Source: Terriglobia bacterium
GTDB taxonomy: Bacteria; Acidobacteriota; Terriglobia; Terriglobales; Acidobacteriaceae
NCBI GenBank assembly: GCA_020073215.1
Contig: JAIQFO010000016.1
Span: 1 to 64,000, forward strand
DNA length: 64,000 nt
Direction: 5' to 3'
A program made the translations under genes and the position numbers. Of the stretch, positions 15,979 through 23,995 are shown piece after piece. Under the pieces are notes generated by a model. That model saw only the letters and a list, made by a program, of their open reading frames with translations, made no database searches and had not been told where the DNA came from. The stretch's first letter is position 1, and the number at the start of each line of letters is the position of its first letter.

Positions 15979-18132
15979 CTAGGGGAGTTCCAGATCGCGG
16001 GTGTCGGAGAGGTCGAGTTTCGGGTCTGCCGCGAGTGGCAACGGCGGGAGCGCGCAGACATCGCGCAGGGGACCGCTAAACATCTTCTTGCCGTTCCACA
16101 CGATGTGCACATCGCCGGGATTGGGCAGCAACTCGGGGCGCAAATACAGGCGAAGGCGTTTGAGGTCGTGGCTGTGGATTTCAATCGTGTTGTCGGCCTT
16201 GACGCGAGCTTCCACGCTGGACTTGCCCGCTTTGCCGTCCAGAATCTCAACCCAGTAGCCGCGCGCGGCGAGGGAGTCGGAGAGGGTCAGGTTGACCTCT
16301 CGCGGAAAAGGATTGCGCAGTTTGCCTTTGAAAAAAGCGAGGGTCAAGCCGTCGTCGGAGTCGAGCGTAATGTCGTGGGCGCGGTGGGGCAGAATTTTCA
16401 GTTCGGGCTTGATTGCCGGATGAAGGTCGGTCAGGGCGGCGTGGGTGGTCGTGGAGCAGTCGGGCGTGATGCGGGGATCGTTCTCGCCGTGAACGAACAG
16501 CAGCGGAAGATTTCCGAGATTCGGCAGGCCGGCTTTGACCGCTTCGTTACACTGGCCTGCGCCCATCAACGAAACGACGGCGGCGAAGCGCTGCGGCCAC
16601 AGGGTGGCGAAGTAGAGCGCCCCGGTTCCTCCGTTGCTGAAGCCGGTCAGGAAGATTCGATCGCGGTCGACGTTGTAGCGCTCGAAGGCGTCGTGCAAGA
16701 CAGCGTCGAGGCGGCGTGCAACCTCCGGAGTCCACCAGTACCCAGCGGCCTGGGGATAGAGAACGAGGTAATTGGTTTCGGAGACGATGTTCTCGGCGGA
16801 GTTCACGCCATCGATGGCGAAACCGGCGCCGCCGCTCAAGTAGATCATCAGCGGCGCGGGCCGATCCTCACGGTAGGTGAGCGGAACGCGCAGCAGGTAA
16901 GGGATCGCGCCATCCTCTTTGGATGTTCGTGCCACTTCCAGCACGGTGCCAAACTTTACCGGCGGCGGTCTCGGGGGAAACGGGCGGCGGCATTCGTCGG
17001 CCAGCTCCTGTGAATGTCCGGAATCCGAGAATGCCTCGGCCATCAACTGTACCCGGGCGCTGGCACTCTGCCGCAACGTGGCAAGAACGCCGGACGGCAC
17101 ATCGATCTTTCGCCGGGAATCGACGGCCAGCGCGAGCGCTTGCGAAGCGGGTTCACCGGAACCTAAGACCGGCGCGAGTAGCCCGGCGGAGACTGCCACT
17201 TCAGGAGTGAGCAGGATCGCTTGCAGCGCACCCTGCCGTGTATCTGCCGAATCGAGCCAGGTGGAGAATTGCTCGCCCCGCGTTCGCGATTCGAGTTCCA
17301 TCCGCGCCGTTTCGTGTGCGACGGTGTCGAAGTTCCTGTAGTTCCCATCGAGCGCCACTTGCTCAAGGACACCCGATTCGGGCGACCACCAGTAGCTCAG
17401 CTTGAGCGATTTGTCAGGCACAGTTCCTTCGACGTGATGGCACGTCTTGCCGTGGATGGATTCGTCATTGACCCAGCGAAATTCCAGTTGCGGCAGGGAG
17501 GGGCTCCGCCAAGCCTCTCCCTTGGCCAGCGGGAGGGGCGGCAGATTCATCACTTCGTGCAAAACGTCGAGGATGTGGCTGTAGGTTTCGCGCGAGATTT
17601 CCCACGGGTAGAGCGGTTCTCCGCCAGGCGAAATCTCCATCGCTTCGGCAAAGCGCGACGGACGCGCCTGCATGCGCTTCTGGAAGCCGGGCAGCTCGTG
17701 GGCTAATCTGTCTTTGCCCTTGGAGCGGTACTCGGTTAACTCCGCCGCTTCCCGGTTGCGCTGAAAGCCGAGGCTGATGCGTCCAGCGGGTTCGGCGGCC
17801 ACCAGCACGTGGGTCCGAAATCTCGCCTCAACCCGGGTTTGCTCCTCGTCGCTTTGCGTTCGGCGTTGAAATGTGTAGCCGTAGATCAGGTGATCTCCGG
17901 GATGAAGAGCGTAGCGCCAGGTGGGAGCAGTCTGTGTGGGCGCTGCACCTACCGTCACCACGCAGACAAACACAAGAAGAAAGATGACGACAGCGACAAC
18001 AGCCGGGGACAAACACGAGGGTGCCCCCCTCCTTCGCGTTTTTTGCGAATGAGTGGGAATGTCGCGATCTCGACGGAGGTCAGCAGACTGGCTGGGCGCA
18101 AAAGCCTGTGATGACAAGGCACGTTTTTCCAT
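15979..18132 (-). CDS. Exported alpha/beta-hydrolase esterase
   Basis: The protein has a hydrophobic export segment (VVAVVIFLLVFVCVVTVG), an N-terminal domain of about 300 residues of unknown type, and a C-terminal alpha/beta-hydrolase domain. The hydrolase has the nucleophile motif GFSNGG, an Asp candidate in HGENDPRITPD and a His candidate in HRAHDITLD, as in PHB-depolymerase/prolyl-oligopeptidase-type esterases. The substrate is unknown. The start is uncertain: a family B hairpin (18013-18063) is read through in the first residues. TTG 18012 would give a clean signal peptide, with AAGGAGGGG contributed by the hairpin. It lies downstream of the prenyl synthase gene on the same strand. Confidence 0.75.
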   Translation of the reverse strand: MEKRALSSQAFAPSQSADLRRDRDIPTHSQKTRRRGAPSCLSPAVVAVVIFLLVFVCVVTVGAAPTQTAPTWRYALHPGDHLIYGYTFQRRTQSDEEQTRVEARFRTHVLVAAEPAGRISLGFQRNREAAELTEYRSKGKDRLAHELPGFQKRMQARPSRFAEAMEISPGGEPLYPWEISRETYSHILDVLHEVMNLPPLPLAKGEAWRSPSLPQLEFRWVNDESIHGKTCHHVEGTVPDKSLKLSYWWSPESGVLEQVALDGNYRNFDTVAHETARMELESRTRGEQFSTWLDSADTRQGALQAILLTPEVAVSAGLLAPVLGSGEPASQALALAVDSRRKIDVPSGVLATLRQSASARVQLMAEAFSDSGHSQELADECRRPFPPRPPPVKFGTVLEVARTSKEDGAIPYLLRVPLTYREDRPAPLMIYLSGGAGFAIDGVNSAENIVSETNYLVLYPQAAGYWWTPEVARRLDAVLHDAFERYNVDRDRIFLTGFSNGGTGALYFATLWPQRFAAVVSLMGAGQCNEAVKAGLPNLGNLPLLFVHGENDPRITPDCSTTTHAALTDLHPAIKPELKILPHRAHDITLDSDDGLTLAFFKGKLRNPFPREVNLTLSDSLAARGYWVEILDGKAGKSSVEARVKADNTIEIHSHDLKRLRLYLRPELLPNPGDVHIVWNGKKMFSGPLRDVCALPPLPLAADPKLDLSDTRDLELP
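18013..18063. repeat. Family B hairpin (GGGTGCCCC type) overlapping the esterase 5' end
   Basis: GAGGGTGCCCCCCTCCTTCG, then CGTTTTTTGCGAATGAGTGGG, closely resembles 49738-49785 (GCGGGTGCCCCATTCATTCG, then CGTTCTTTGCGAATGAGTGG). The CGCAAA/TTTGCG arms form a hairpin. Both copies sit at the 5' end of a minus-strand gene. Confidence 0.7.
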
Positions 18133-18189
18133 GTTGGAGCAGTTCCGATCCCACTCATCGCAAGAACGCGATGAGCCGGGCACCGCCCA

Positions 18190-19101
18190 TCACTTCTTGC
18201 GCTCGACCAGAAAGCGAGCGAGGTCCTTAAGAGTAGACGCAGCTGAGCCGTATTCGTTAAGTTCCGCGCATGCCTGATCGACCAGCGCGCCCGCCTTGCG
18301 GAGCGATTCGTCAATTCCGAACAACGCCGGATACGTCGTCTTCTCGGCGGCCATGTCCTTGCCCGCGGTCTTGCCCAGTTGTTCGGAGGTCTGGGTCAAG
18401 TCGAGCACATCGTCCACGATCTGGAACGCCAAGCCGATCGATTGGCCATAAGTTCGGAGGCGGCCAATGTCGGCATCCGACGCTTCCACGTACAGTCCTC
18501 CGCTGACCACGCTGGCCGTGATGAGCGCCGCGGTCTTGGAGCGGTGAATGTATTCGAGGGTGGCGAGGTCGGGCTTCGTGTGTTCAGCTTCGAGGTCGAT
18601 GACCTGGCCGCCGATCATGCCTTCGATGGTGCCGGTGGCATGGGCGACTTCCCGGATGATGGCGACGCGCGCCTTGGCGGGGCACGCGATCTGTGCCAGC
18701 ACCTCGTAAGCCTGGGTCTGCAAGGCGTCTCCGGCAAGGATGGCGATGGCCTCGCCGAAAGCCTTGTGGCAGGTGGGACGTCCGCGGCGCAGGTCGTCAT
18801 TATCGAGCGCGGGCAGGTCGTCGTGAATCAGGGAATAGGTGTGGAGCATTTCAAGCGCCGCCCCCACTTGCTCGATGCCCGCGGGCAGCGACCCGGCAGC
18901 CGTCGAAACCGCGCCAGATGCCCCTGCGATCATGCGCCCTGCTTCCATGCACAGGATGGGCCGCAAGCGTTTGCCGCCGGCAAATACGCTGTGCCGCATG
19001 GCCTGGTGGATGGAGGTTGGATGCTGCGAAGCGGGGGGCAGGAGTCGATCGAGAGCTGCGTCAGCAACTGCTCGTCCCTGCTCGAGTATCTGTTTCAGCA
19101 T
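18190..19101 (-). CDS. ispA: Polyprenyl (farnesyl/geranylgeranyl) diphosphate synthase
   Basis: This is a trans-prenyl diphosphate synthase of 303 residues that condenses isopentenyl diphosphate with allylic diphosphates. The first aspartate-rich motif is DDLPALDNDDLRRGRP (DDxxxxD type, typical of bacterial FPP/GGPP synthases) and the second is IVDDVLD. The GGKRLRP and TGK-like motifs are present. Product length cannot be read with certainty; bacterial IspA-type FPP synthase is the usual assignment for an xseB-linked copy. ATG 19101 is preferred over an upstream ATG at 19119. The esterase gene lies downstream. Confidence 0.88.
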   Translation of the reverse strand: MLKQILEQGRAVADAALDRLLPPASQHPTSIHQAMRHSVFAGGKRLRPILCMEAGRMIAGASGAVSTAAGSLPAGIEQVGAALEMLHTYSLIHDDLPALDNDDLRRGRPTCHKAFGEAIAILAGDALQTQAYEVLAQIACPAKARVAIIREVAHATGTIEGMIGGQVIDLEAEHTKPDLATLEYIHRSKTAALITASVVSGGLYVEASDADIGRLRTYGQSIGLAFQIVDDVLDLTQTSEQLGKTAGKDMAAEKTTYPALFGIDESLRKAGALVDQACAELNEYGSAASTLKDLARFLVERKK

Positions 19102-19140
19102 GGCATTGCAGTATAACAAGCAGGCTGTGGGGAAATGAAA

Positions 19141-19162
19141 AGGGACGCGCTCAGGCGTCCCT
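19141..19162 (-). terminator. Terminator-like hairpin downstream of the receiver-like gene
   Basis: AGGGACGC (19141-19148) pairs with GCGTCCCT (19155-19162). On the minus strand the stem is followed by TTTTC. It would end transcription of the xseB/receiver unit before ispA. More inverted GAGACG-type repeats follow up to 19250. Confidence 0.55.
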
Positions 19163-19254
19163 GCTTTTCCCAGTAGAAGCGCGGCTCGCTGCGTCTCTAC
19201 GTTTCATCTTCAGCAAGCAAGAGACGGGGCAAGCCCCGCCTCTACGTCAGCACA

Positions 19255-19614
19255 TCAGGCGGCCGCGCGATGCGTGCCGCGCAACAACGAACTCACTACG
19301 TCATTGTTGCGTGGTTCACAGATGTCGGACGCGCCCAGATTCAGCGCTTCAGTCCATAGTTTGTCGTCGGCCAGTCGGTGGGTGCCCACAATGCAAAGCT
19401 CGGGGTACTCACGATGCAGATGCTCGACCTCGCAGGGTCCAGAAGTTTCCAGATCCAACACCACCGCCCCGGCACGATGCCGGGCTACCGCTGGACAGAC
19501 CTCTTGGTACGTGCGAGCCAAATGAACGGAATTGAAGTGCTGGGATAGGCTGGCCGCCAGAGTTTGTGCAGTTCTGGGGTCATTTTGGAAGAGGACTACA
19601 CTGAGTGGTTCCAT
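19255..19614 (-). CDS. Degenerate response-regulator receiver domain protein
   Basis: The stand-alone protein of 119 residues has a CheY-like pattern: strand SVVLFQND, a putative phospho-acceptor Asp in VVLDLETSG, and strand LCIVGTHR. The conserved Lys of the fifth strand is replaced (SDICEPRN, where receivers have a KP pair), and the first acidic pair is ND rather than DD. It may therefore not undergo normal phosphorylation switching. AGGGGGATGT precedes ATG 19614. It lies between xseB and ispA, which are adjacent in many bacteria. No kinase is nearby. Confidence 0.65.
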   Translation of the reverse strand: MEPLSVVLFQNDPRTAQTLAASLSQHFNSVHLARTYQEVCPAVARHRAGAVVLDLETSGPCEVEHLHREYPELCIVGTHRLADDKLWTEALNLGASDICEPRNNDVVSSLLRGTHRAAA

Positions 19615-19704
19615 ACATCCCCCTGACGTGACCGCGTTTACGCGGTGCCTTGGCTGCGACAGCAATCTGCTACCACAGGCGTGATCATTCCGAGCGCGAC
19701 AGCG

Positions 19705-19941
19705 TTACTTGCGCAACGCTTTCTCGGTCGGGGGCTCGAACGGTTCAGTTTGCAGTTTTCCGTTCTGTTTTAACAGAATCTCGACTTTCCCTTCCGCTTC
19801 CTCCAACTGCTTCCTGCAGGTTGCGGAAAGTTGCATGCCTTCTTCAAAGAGCGTCAGCGACTTCTCCAGAGGAACCTCCCCTTTCTCTAGTTCCTGAACA
19901 ATCTTCTCCAGACGCTCGAGGCATTCTTCAAACTTCACCAA
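19705..19941 (-). CDS. xseB: Exodeoxyribonuclease VII small subunit
   Basis: The protein has 78 residues and the XseB pattern: FEECLERLEKIVQELEKGEVPLEKSLTLFEEGMQLSATCRKQLEEAE. It forms ExoVII with XseA and degrades single-stranded DNA. The start is TTG 19941 or GTG 19938 after GGAGCAAG. The large subunit gene xseA, usually directly upstream, is not in the window. A receiver-like gene separates xseB from ispA, while the xseB-ispA order itself is common. Confidence 0.9.
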   Translation of the reverse strand: MVKFEECLERLEKIVQELEKGEVPLEKSLTLFEEGMQLSATCRKQLEEAEGKVEILLKQNGKLQTEPFEPPTEKALRK

Positions 19942-20040
19942 TCCACTTGCTCCTGCCTCTATTGTAATGCCGATTCCGGTGCAAAATGTCCAGCGAAATA
20001 TTTTAATTCGGATAATTTGTTGGGCACTGGGTTCCCAAAA

Positions 20041-21903
20041 CTACACCGAAGCCGGCCGTTTCGAGCCGAGAGCCTCCAGAACATCGACCGCCGACGTATA
20101 TCGGCCCTGGGGGGCGCTGATCTGGGCGCCCTGTACCCTCCCGCGCACCGCCGCCAGCATTTCGCGGGCGATGGCCACCCCTTCCTCGCGCGCCGCCTCC
20201 GGACTGCTGGCCCGGTTCATCCGGCTCAGGATCTCATCCGGCACTGAGACGCGCAGCTCGTTTTTCATGAACTCGGCGTTGCGCACACTGACCAGCGGCC
20301 AGATTCCGGCGATGACGGGAATGCGGCAGTGCTCGATCCGTTTCAGGAAATTCTCCAGCAGAGTGAGGTCGAATACCGGCTGGGTCACCACGTATTCCGC
20401 GCCCGCCTGCACCTTGTATTCGAAGCGCCGGATTTCTTCGTCGAGGTTGGGCAGGCCGGGATTTGCGCCCACCCCAATCACGAAGCTGGTCCCGGTGCCG
20501 ATCGGGTTCCCGCCCAAGTCCAGTCCCCGGTTCAGGTTGTGGACGATATTCACCAGCCCGATCGCATCCACGTCAAACACCGCCGTGGCATCGGGATAGT
20601 TCCCCATTTTCGGCGGGTCCCCGGTGATGCAGAGCAGGTTGCGGATTCCGGTGGCCGCCGCCCCCAGCAGGTCGGACTGAATGCCGAGCACGTTCCGATC
20701 GCGACAGGTGTAGTGCAGGATGGCTTCAATCCCGACCGCCTGTTGCATCAGCAGGGACAACGCCTGGTTGCTCATGCGCGCCGAAGCCCGTGGGCTGTCT
20801 GGGATGTTGATAGCGTCCACGCCCACCGATTTGACGAACTTTGCGCCCTCGACCTCTTTGCGGATGTCGATTCCCTTGGGCGGCACAATCTCGACCATGG
20901 TCACAAATTCGCCGGCAGCGATTTTTGCGCCCAGGCGCGAGCGCTCCGCCAGGGGAACGGTGGCCGGAGCCGAAGGCGCCGTGCCGGAATGGAGCGCCTC
21001 TGAAACCGCGGTTTTGCCCCGCGCTTCGCGCACCCGCAACGCCGATTTCATGGCGCGGAGATGATCGGGCGTGGTACCGCAGCACCCGCCGATCAGCTGT
21101 ACCCCGGCCGCCGCGAATTTCCGCGTGTAACTCGCCATGTATTCGGGCGAGCAGAGATAGATATTCCGGCCCTCGACCGAGCGCGGCATGCCGGCGTTCG
21201 GCTGCGCCGACAGGGGCAGGGAAGTCACGGCTCGAACTCGCTCGATGGCGTCCAGCATGGCGACCGGGCCCACACTGCAGTTGATGCCGAGTACGTCGAC
21301 GTTCCATTCCGTCAGCCGCGCGGCAAACGCCTCGGGATCGGAGCCATCCAGGCAGTTCCCGTCTTCGTCAATCGTGACCTGGGCAACGATCGGAACTTTC
21401 GCATTCACCTCGCGGCAGGCCAGCACGGCCTGGTGCAACTCTTCGACATAGCCGAAGGTTTCGAGCATCAGCAGATCGACGCCGCCCTCAATCAGGGCCG
21501 CCACTTGCTCGCGAAACGACGCGCGGGCCTCTTCAAACGAAGTCTTGCCCAACGGCTCAATACGAACGCCCAGCGGGCCAATCGATCCCGCCACCCAGGC
21601 GTCGAAGCTCTTGGCCGCTTCCCGGGCCACGTGAGCGCCCGCCACGTTGATGTCGCGCACGCGATCGGCCAGACCGTGCCGCGCCAGGCGAAAGCTGTTG
21701 CCGCCGAAGGTGTTGGTTTCGATAATCTCCGCGCCCGCCTGCAGATAATCGTGGTGGACGCCGCGGATCAACTCCGGCTGCGACAGGTTCAGTTCGTCAT
21801 AGCAGCGGTTGATAAAGATGCCCTTGGCGTAGAGGAGCGTCCCCATCGCTCCGTCGCAGAGCACCGGAGATTGTTTCAGACGTTGAATAAGGTTCTGCGG
21901 CAT
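20041..21903 (-). CDS. Bifunctional homocysteine S-methyltransferase / methylenetetrahydrofolate reductase
   Basis: This 620-residue fusion has an N-terminal homocysteine S-methyltransferase domain (about residues 1-290) and a C-terminal MetF-type reductase domain (about 320-615). The zinc-ligand cysteines of the first domain are visible in GINCSVG and GGCCGTTP. The second domain shows the TIM-barrel features FVKSVGVDAINIPDSPRASA and LLCITGDPP. The layout matches Bacillus YitJ-type proteins. It would make methyl-THF and methylate homocysteine, linking folate and methionine metabolism. I see no SAM riboswitch upstream. It is divergent from the lipoprotein gene at 22103. Confidence 0.92.
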   Translation of the reverse strand: MPQNLIQRLKQSPVLCDGAMGTLLYAKGIFINRCYDELNLSQPELIRGVHHDYLQAGAEIIETNTFGGNSFRLARHGLADRVRDINVAGAHVAREAAKSFDAWVAGSIGPLGVRIEPLGKTSFEEARASFREQVAALIEGGVDLLMLETFGYVEELHQAVLACREVNAKVPIVAQVTIDEDGNCLDGSDPEAFAARLTEWNVDVLGINCSVGPVAMLDAIERVRAVTSLPLSAQPNAGMPRSVEGRNIYLCSPEYMASYTRKFAAAGVQLIGGCCGTTPDHLRAMKSALRVREARGKTAVSEALHSGTAPSAPATVPLAERSRLGAKIAAGEFVTMVEIVPPKGIDIRKEVEGAKFVKSVGVDAINIPDSPRASARMSNQALSLLMQQAVGIEAILHYTCRDRNVLGIQSDLLGAAATGIRNLLCITGDPPKMGNYPDATAVFDVDAIGLVNIVHNLNRGLDLGGNPIGTGTSFVIGVGANPGLPNLDEEIRRFEYKVQAGAEYVVTQPVFDLTLLENFLKRIEHCRIPVIAGIWPLVSVRNAEFMKNELRVSVPDEILSRMNRASSPEAAREEGVAIAREMLAAVRGRVQGAQISAPQGRYTSAVDVLEALGSKRPASV

Positions 21904-22045
21904 CTAACTGAGAATACAAGAAGCAGCGAGGTCTGCGCACCCGGCAGGAGCAGGGCGACCGGGTTTCACAGTTTCAACCCTTCAAAGTGCGCTCACGCGG
22001 CCCACCTTGCGACCTTTCATTTCCAAACGTCGTTACCCCGTTTGC

Positions 22046-22051
22046 TATAAT
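22046..22051 (+). promoter_or_regulatory. Extended -10 promoter element
   Basis: TGCTATAAT is an extended -10 (TGn followed by perfect TATAAT), about 50 bases before the lipoprotein start. No good -35 is visible, as is common for extended -10 promoters. Confidence 0.5.
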
Positions 22052-22102
22052 CCCTATTCTTGCATCCAAGCAATTATCCGGCATGAGGTTGGAGTCCCAG
22101 GT

Positions 22103-23482
22103 TTGACGAAAGCCCTGATTCTTCTGTTGTTCCTGCTGCCCGCCAGTGTGATGTGGCTGAGCTGCGGCGGCTACTCCTCTCCCTCCAGCGGTGGGGGAGT
22201 CACTGGCCCCAAGTACCGCGCCTTCGTCACAAATAACGTGAGCTCGGGGAGCGGAGCCGCGGGCGTGTACATCGTCGACGCGGCCACGGATGTGCGTGCG
22301 ATCGCATCCACGATTTCTGTCGGCAACACTCCGGGAATGATGGTGCTTACTCCCAACCGGGCCCAGACTCTGGTGTTTAGCGGTAACGGGACGCCATTCT
22401 CCGACAATCAGTTCAGCATCGTCAACAACACCAGTGACGCCGTTGCTTCTCACCTGACCTTGCCGGGCAAGACCGACAGCTTCGTGGTTTCACCCGACAG
22501 TTCCACTGCCTATGTCGCTGTGCCCACCGCGCCGGTGGTGGGGCAGTCTCCGGGGATCGTAGACGCCATCTCGCTGAACAGCGGCTCCGTCACCGGACAG
22601 GTCGCAGTTCCCTCGGTGCACTACCTCTCAATCGATAATAGTGGCAACCGAATTCTTGGTTTTAGCGACAATTCCAATGCGGTGGCCGTCGTCACGCCGT
22701 CGAGCATCGGGAACGGCAATGCGGTAACCAGCGTCGGCGGTTTCGACCGTCCCGTCTCGGCCTTCTTCAGCAGCGACGACAGTATCGCCTACGTCTTGAA
22801 TTGCGGCGCCGAATGCGGCGGACAACAGGCGAGCATACAGCAACTCAGTCTTACGGATAACACTCTGGTTGGCACGGCGGTCCCCATCTGCACCCCCGAC
22901 AAGACACAGTGTGCCGGCACCGTATTCCTGGTAAGCGGTTCGACCATGTATATAGCGGGCACGCCGTTCTCTCCCGGGGGAGGCCCTTCGCTGCTCTGCT
23001 CCACCGGGACCACGGCCACGCAAGCGACCTACTGCGGCCTGCTTACGACCTTCGACCTGAGCACGATGACTGCTACCAACAGCGCTCCGATCGTCATCAC
23101 CGACGGATATCACAACCGCATGGCGATGGCCGACAATGGACAGCTCTTTATCGGCGCGCGCACATGCACCGAGATCTCGACCACTGAGACCCGCGGCTGC
23201 CTTTCCATCTACAACACGCTGCCTACCACCACCGTGGGGAGCGTGCCCCCTGGTGGCGTCTTGATTCCACCGCAGAACGGAGACGTGACCGGCATCCAGC
23301 CCGTCGCCAAGCGAACCGTGGCGTATGTGATCCAGGGCCAGGGAGTCCCCCTGGGCGGATCGCTCTTTATCTACGACGCCACCACCGATGCCTTGGAGAA
23401 CAACCCGAACGATCCCAATAACCCCGGTCATATCAACGGCCTCGTCGGCAATTTCTTCGACGTCAAGACCATCGACTTCTAG
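22103..23482 (+). CDS. Beta-propeller lipoprotein
   Basis: The 459-residue precursor has a lipoprotein signal: hydrophobic TKALILLLFLLPASVMW, then the lipobox LSC followed by GG. A Ser/Gly linker leads into a repeated-strand domain of the YVTN/lactonase type, with recurring units such as AFVTNN, TAYVAVP and IAYVLNCG. I chose TTG 22103 because GGAG lies 8-9 bases upstream and the signal peptide starts there; the upstream in-frame opening would add 32 residues of poor quality. The protein should be membrane-anchored at the cell envelope. Its ligand is unknown. Confidence 0.75.
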   Translation: MTKALILLLFLLPASVMWLSCGGYSSPSSGGGVTGPKYRAFVTNNVSSGSGAAGVYIVDAATDVRAIASTISVGNTPGMMVLTPNRAQTLVFSGNGTPFSDNQFSIVNNTSDAVASHLTLPGKTDSFVVSPDSSTAYVAVPTAPVVGQSPGIVDAISLNSGSVTGQVAVPSVHYLSIDNSGNRILGFSDNSNAVAVVTPSSIGNGNAVTSVGGFDRPVSAFFSSDDSIAYVLNCGAECGGQQASIQQLSLTDNTLVGTAVPICTPDKTQCAGTVFLVSGSTMYIAGTPFSPGGGPSLLCSTGTTATQATYCGLLTTFDLSTMTATNSAPIVITDGYHNRMAMADNGQLFIGARTCTEISTTETRGCLSIYNTLPTTTVGSVPPGGVLIPPQNGDVTGIQPVAKRTVAYVIQGQGVPLGGSLFIYDATTDALENNPNDPNNPGHINGLVGNFFDVKTIDF

Positions 23483-23499
23483 AGTGAATGAATCAGTTT

Positions 23500-23707
23500 T
23501 GTCATCCTGAGCGAAGCGAAAGACCCATGCATTCCGCGGCGAAATGTATAGAACTGGTTTCATAAATGGTTCTTGGGAAGGGCACGGCTTCAGCCGTGCC
23601 GCCCAGAGCCAATAAAGACGCGGGCTTTAGCCCCTGAGGGCCGAGCCCCTGCCCGCAAGAATTATTTATGAAACCAGTTCTAGGTCGTTCGCCTTGCTCA
23701 GGATGAC
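23500..23707. repeat. Nested repeats: family A element inside a family D repeat
   Basis: The inner element (23549-23682, 134 bp) has perfect 19-bp terminal inverted repeats (TAGAACTGGTTTCATAAAT). Inside are two hairpins, GGCACGGCTTCAGCCGTGCC and CGGGCTTTAGCCCCTGAGG. It is surrounded by an outer inverted pair, GTCATCCTGAGCGAAGCGAA at 23502 and GTTCGCCTTGCTCAGGATGA at 23686. No transposase is encoded, so it resembles a MITE or REP-like element. Confidence 0.8.
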
Positions 23708-23744
23708 CCTGCAGATCTAGTAGAGCGTGCTACTCAAACGATCC

Positions 23745-23942
23745 CTATGAGCTTAATCGGTATTTCTTGAGACCGTATTTCTCGGCTAATCGATTTCTTT
23801 CATCGCCGGGTAGAGAGGTTATGTACGCTTTCCATCCGGGACACCAGTTCGCATGCCATCTCCAAAGCCGGCCCAAAAAAGATTTGGGGGCGTTATCGTA
23901 CTTCGCTCGAAACCCGCAATTCTCGCAATTATGTGTTGCCAT
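23745..23942 (-). CDS. Small conserved zinc-ribbon-like protein
   Basis: This is a 65-residue protein with an N-terminal Cys pair (CENC, residues 6-9). The conserved-looking core FLGRLWRWHANWCPGWKAY is followed by a helical C-terminus (SLPGDERNRLAEKYGLKKYR). A very strong GGAGGAGAAGGGCG ribosome binding site precedes ATG 23942, which makes it a real gene despite its size. I recall similar short proteins in diverse bacteria but no function. The next gene on the strand, penicillin acylase, ends the other side of its start and is transcribed towards it. Confidence 0.7.
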   Translation of the reverse strand: MATHNCENCGFRAKYDNAPKSFLGRLWRWHANWCPGWKAYITSLPGDERNRLAEKYGLKKYRLSS

Positions 23943-23995
23943 CGCCCTTCTCCTCCAGAACCGATTGATGAACCAATTCTACTAGGAGCTTGCAT

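Noticed and set aside
21904..22045. SAM or cobalamin riboswitch before the fused methyltransferase/MTHFR
   Set aside because: The upstream region is short and shows none of the conserved riboswitch cores or a terminator/antiterminator pair.
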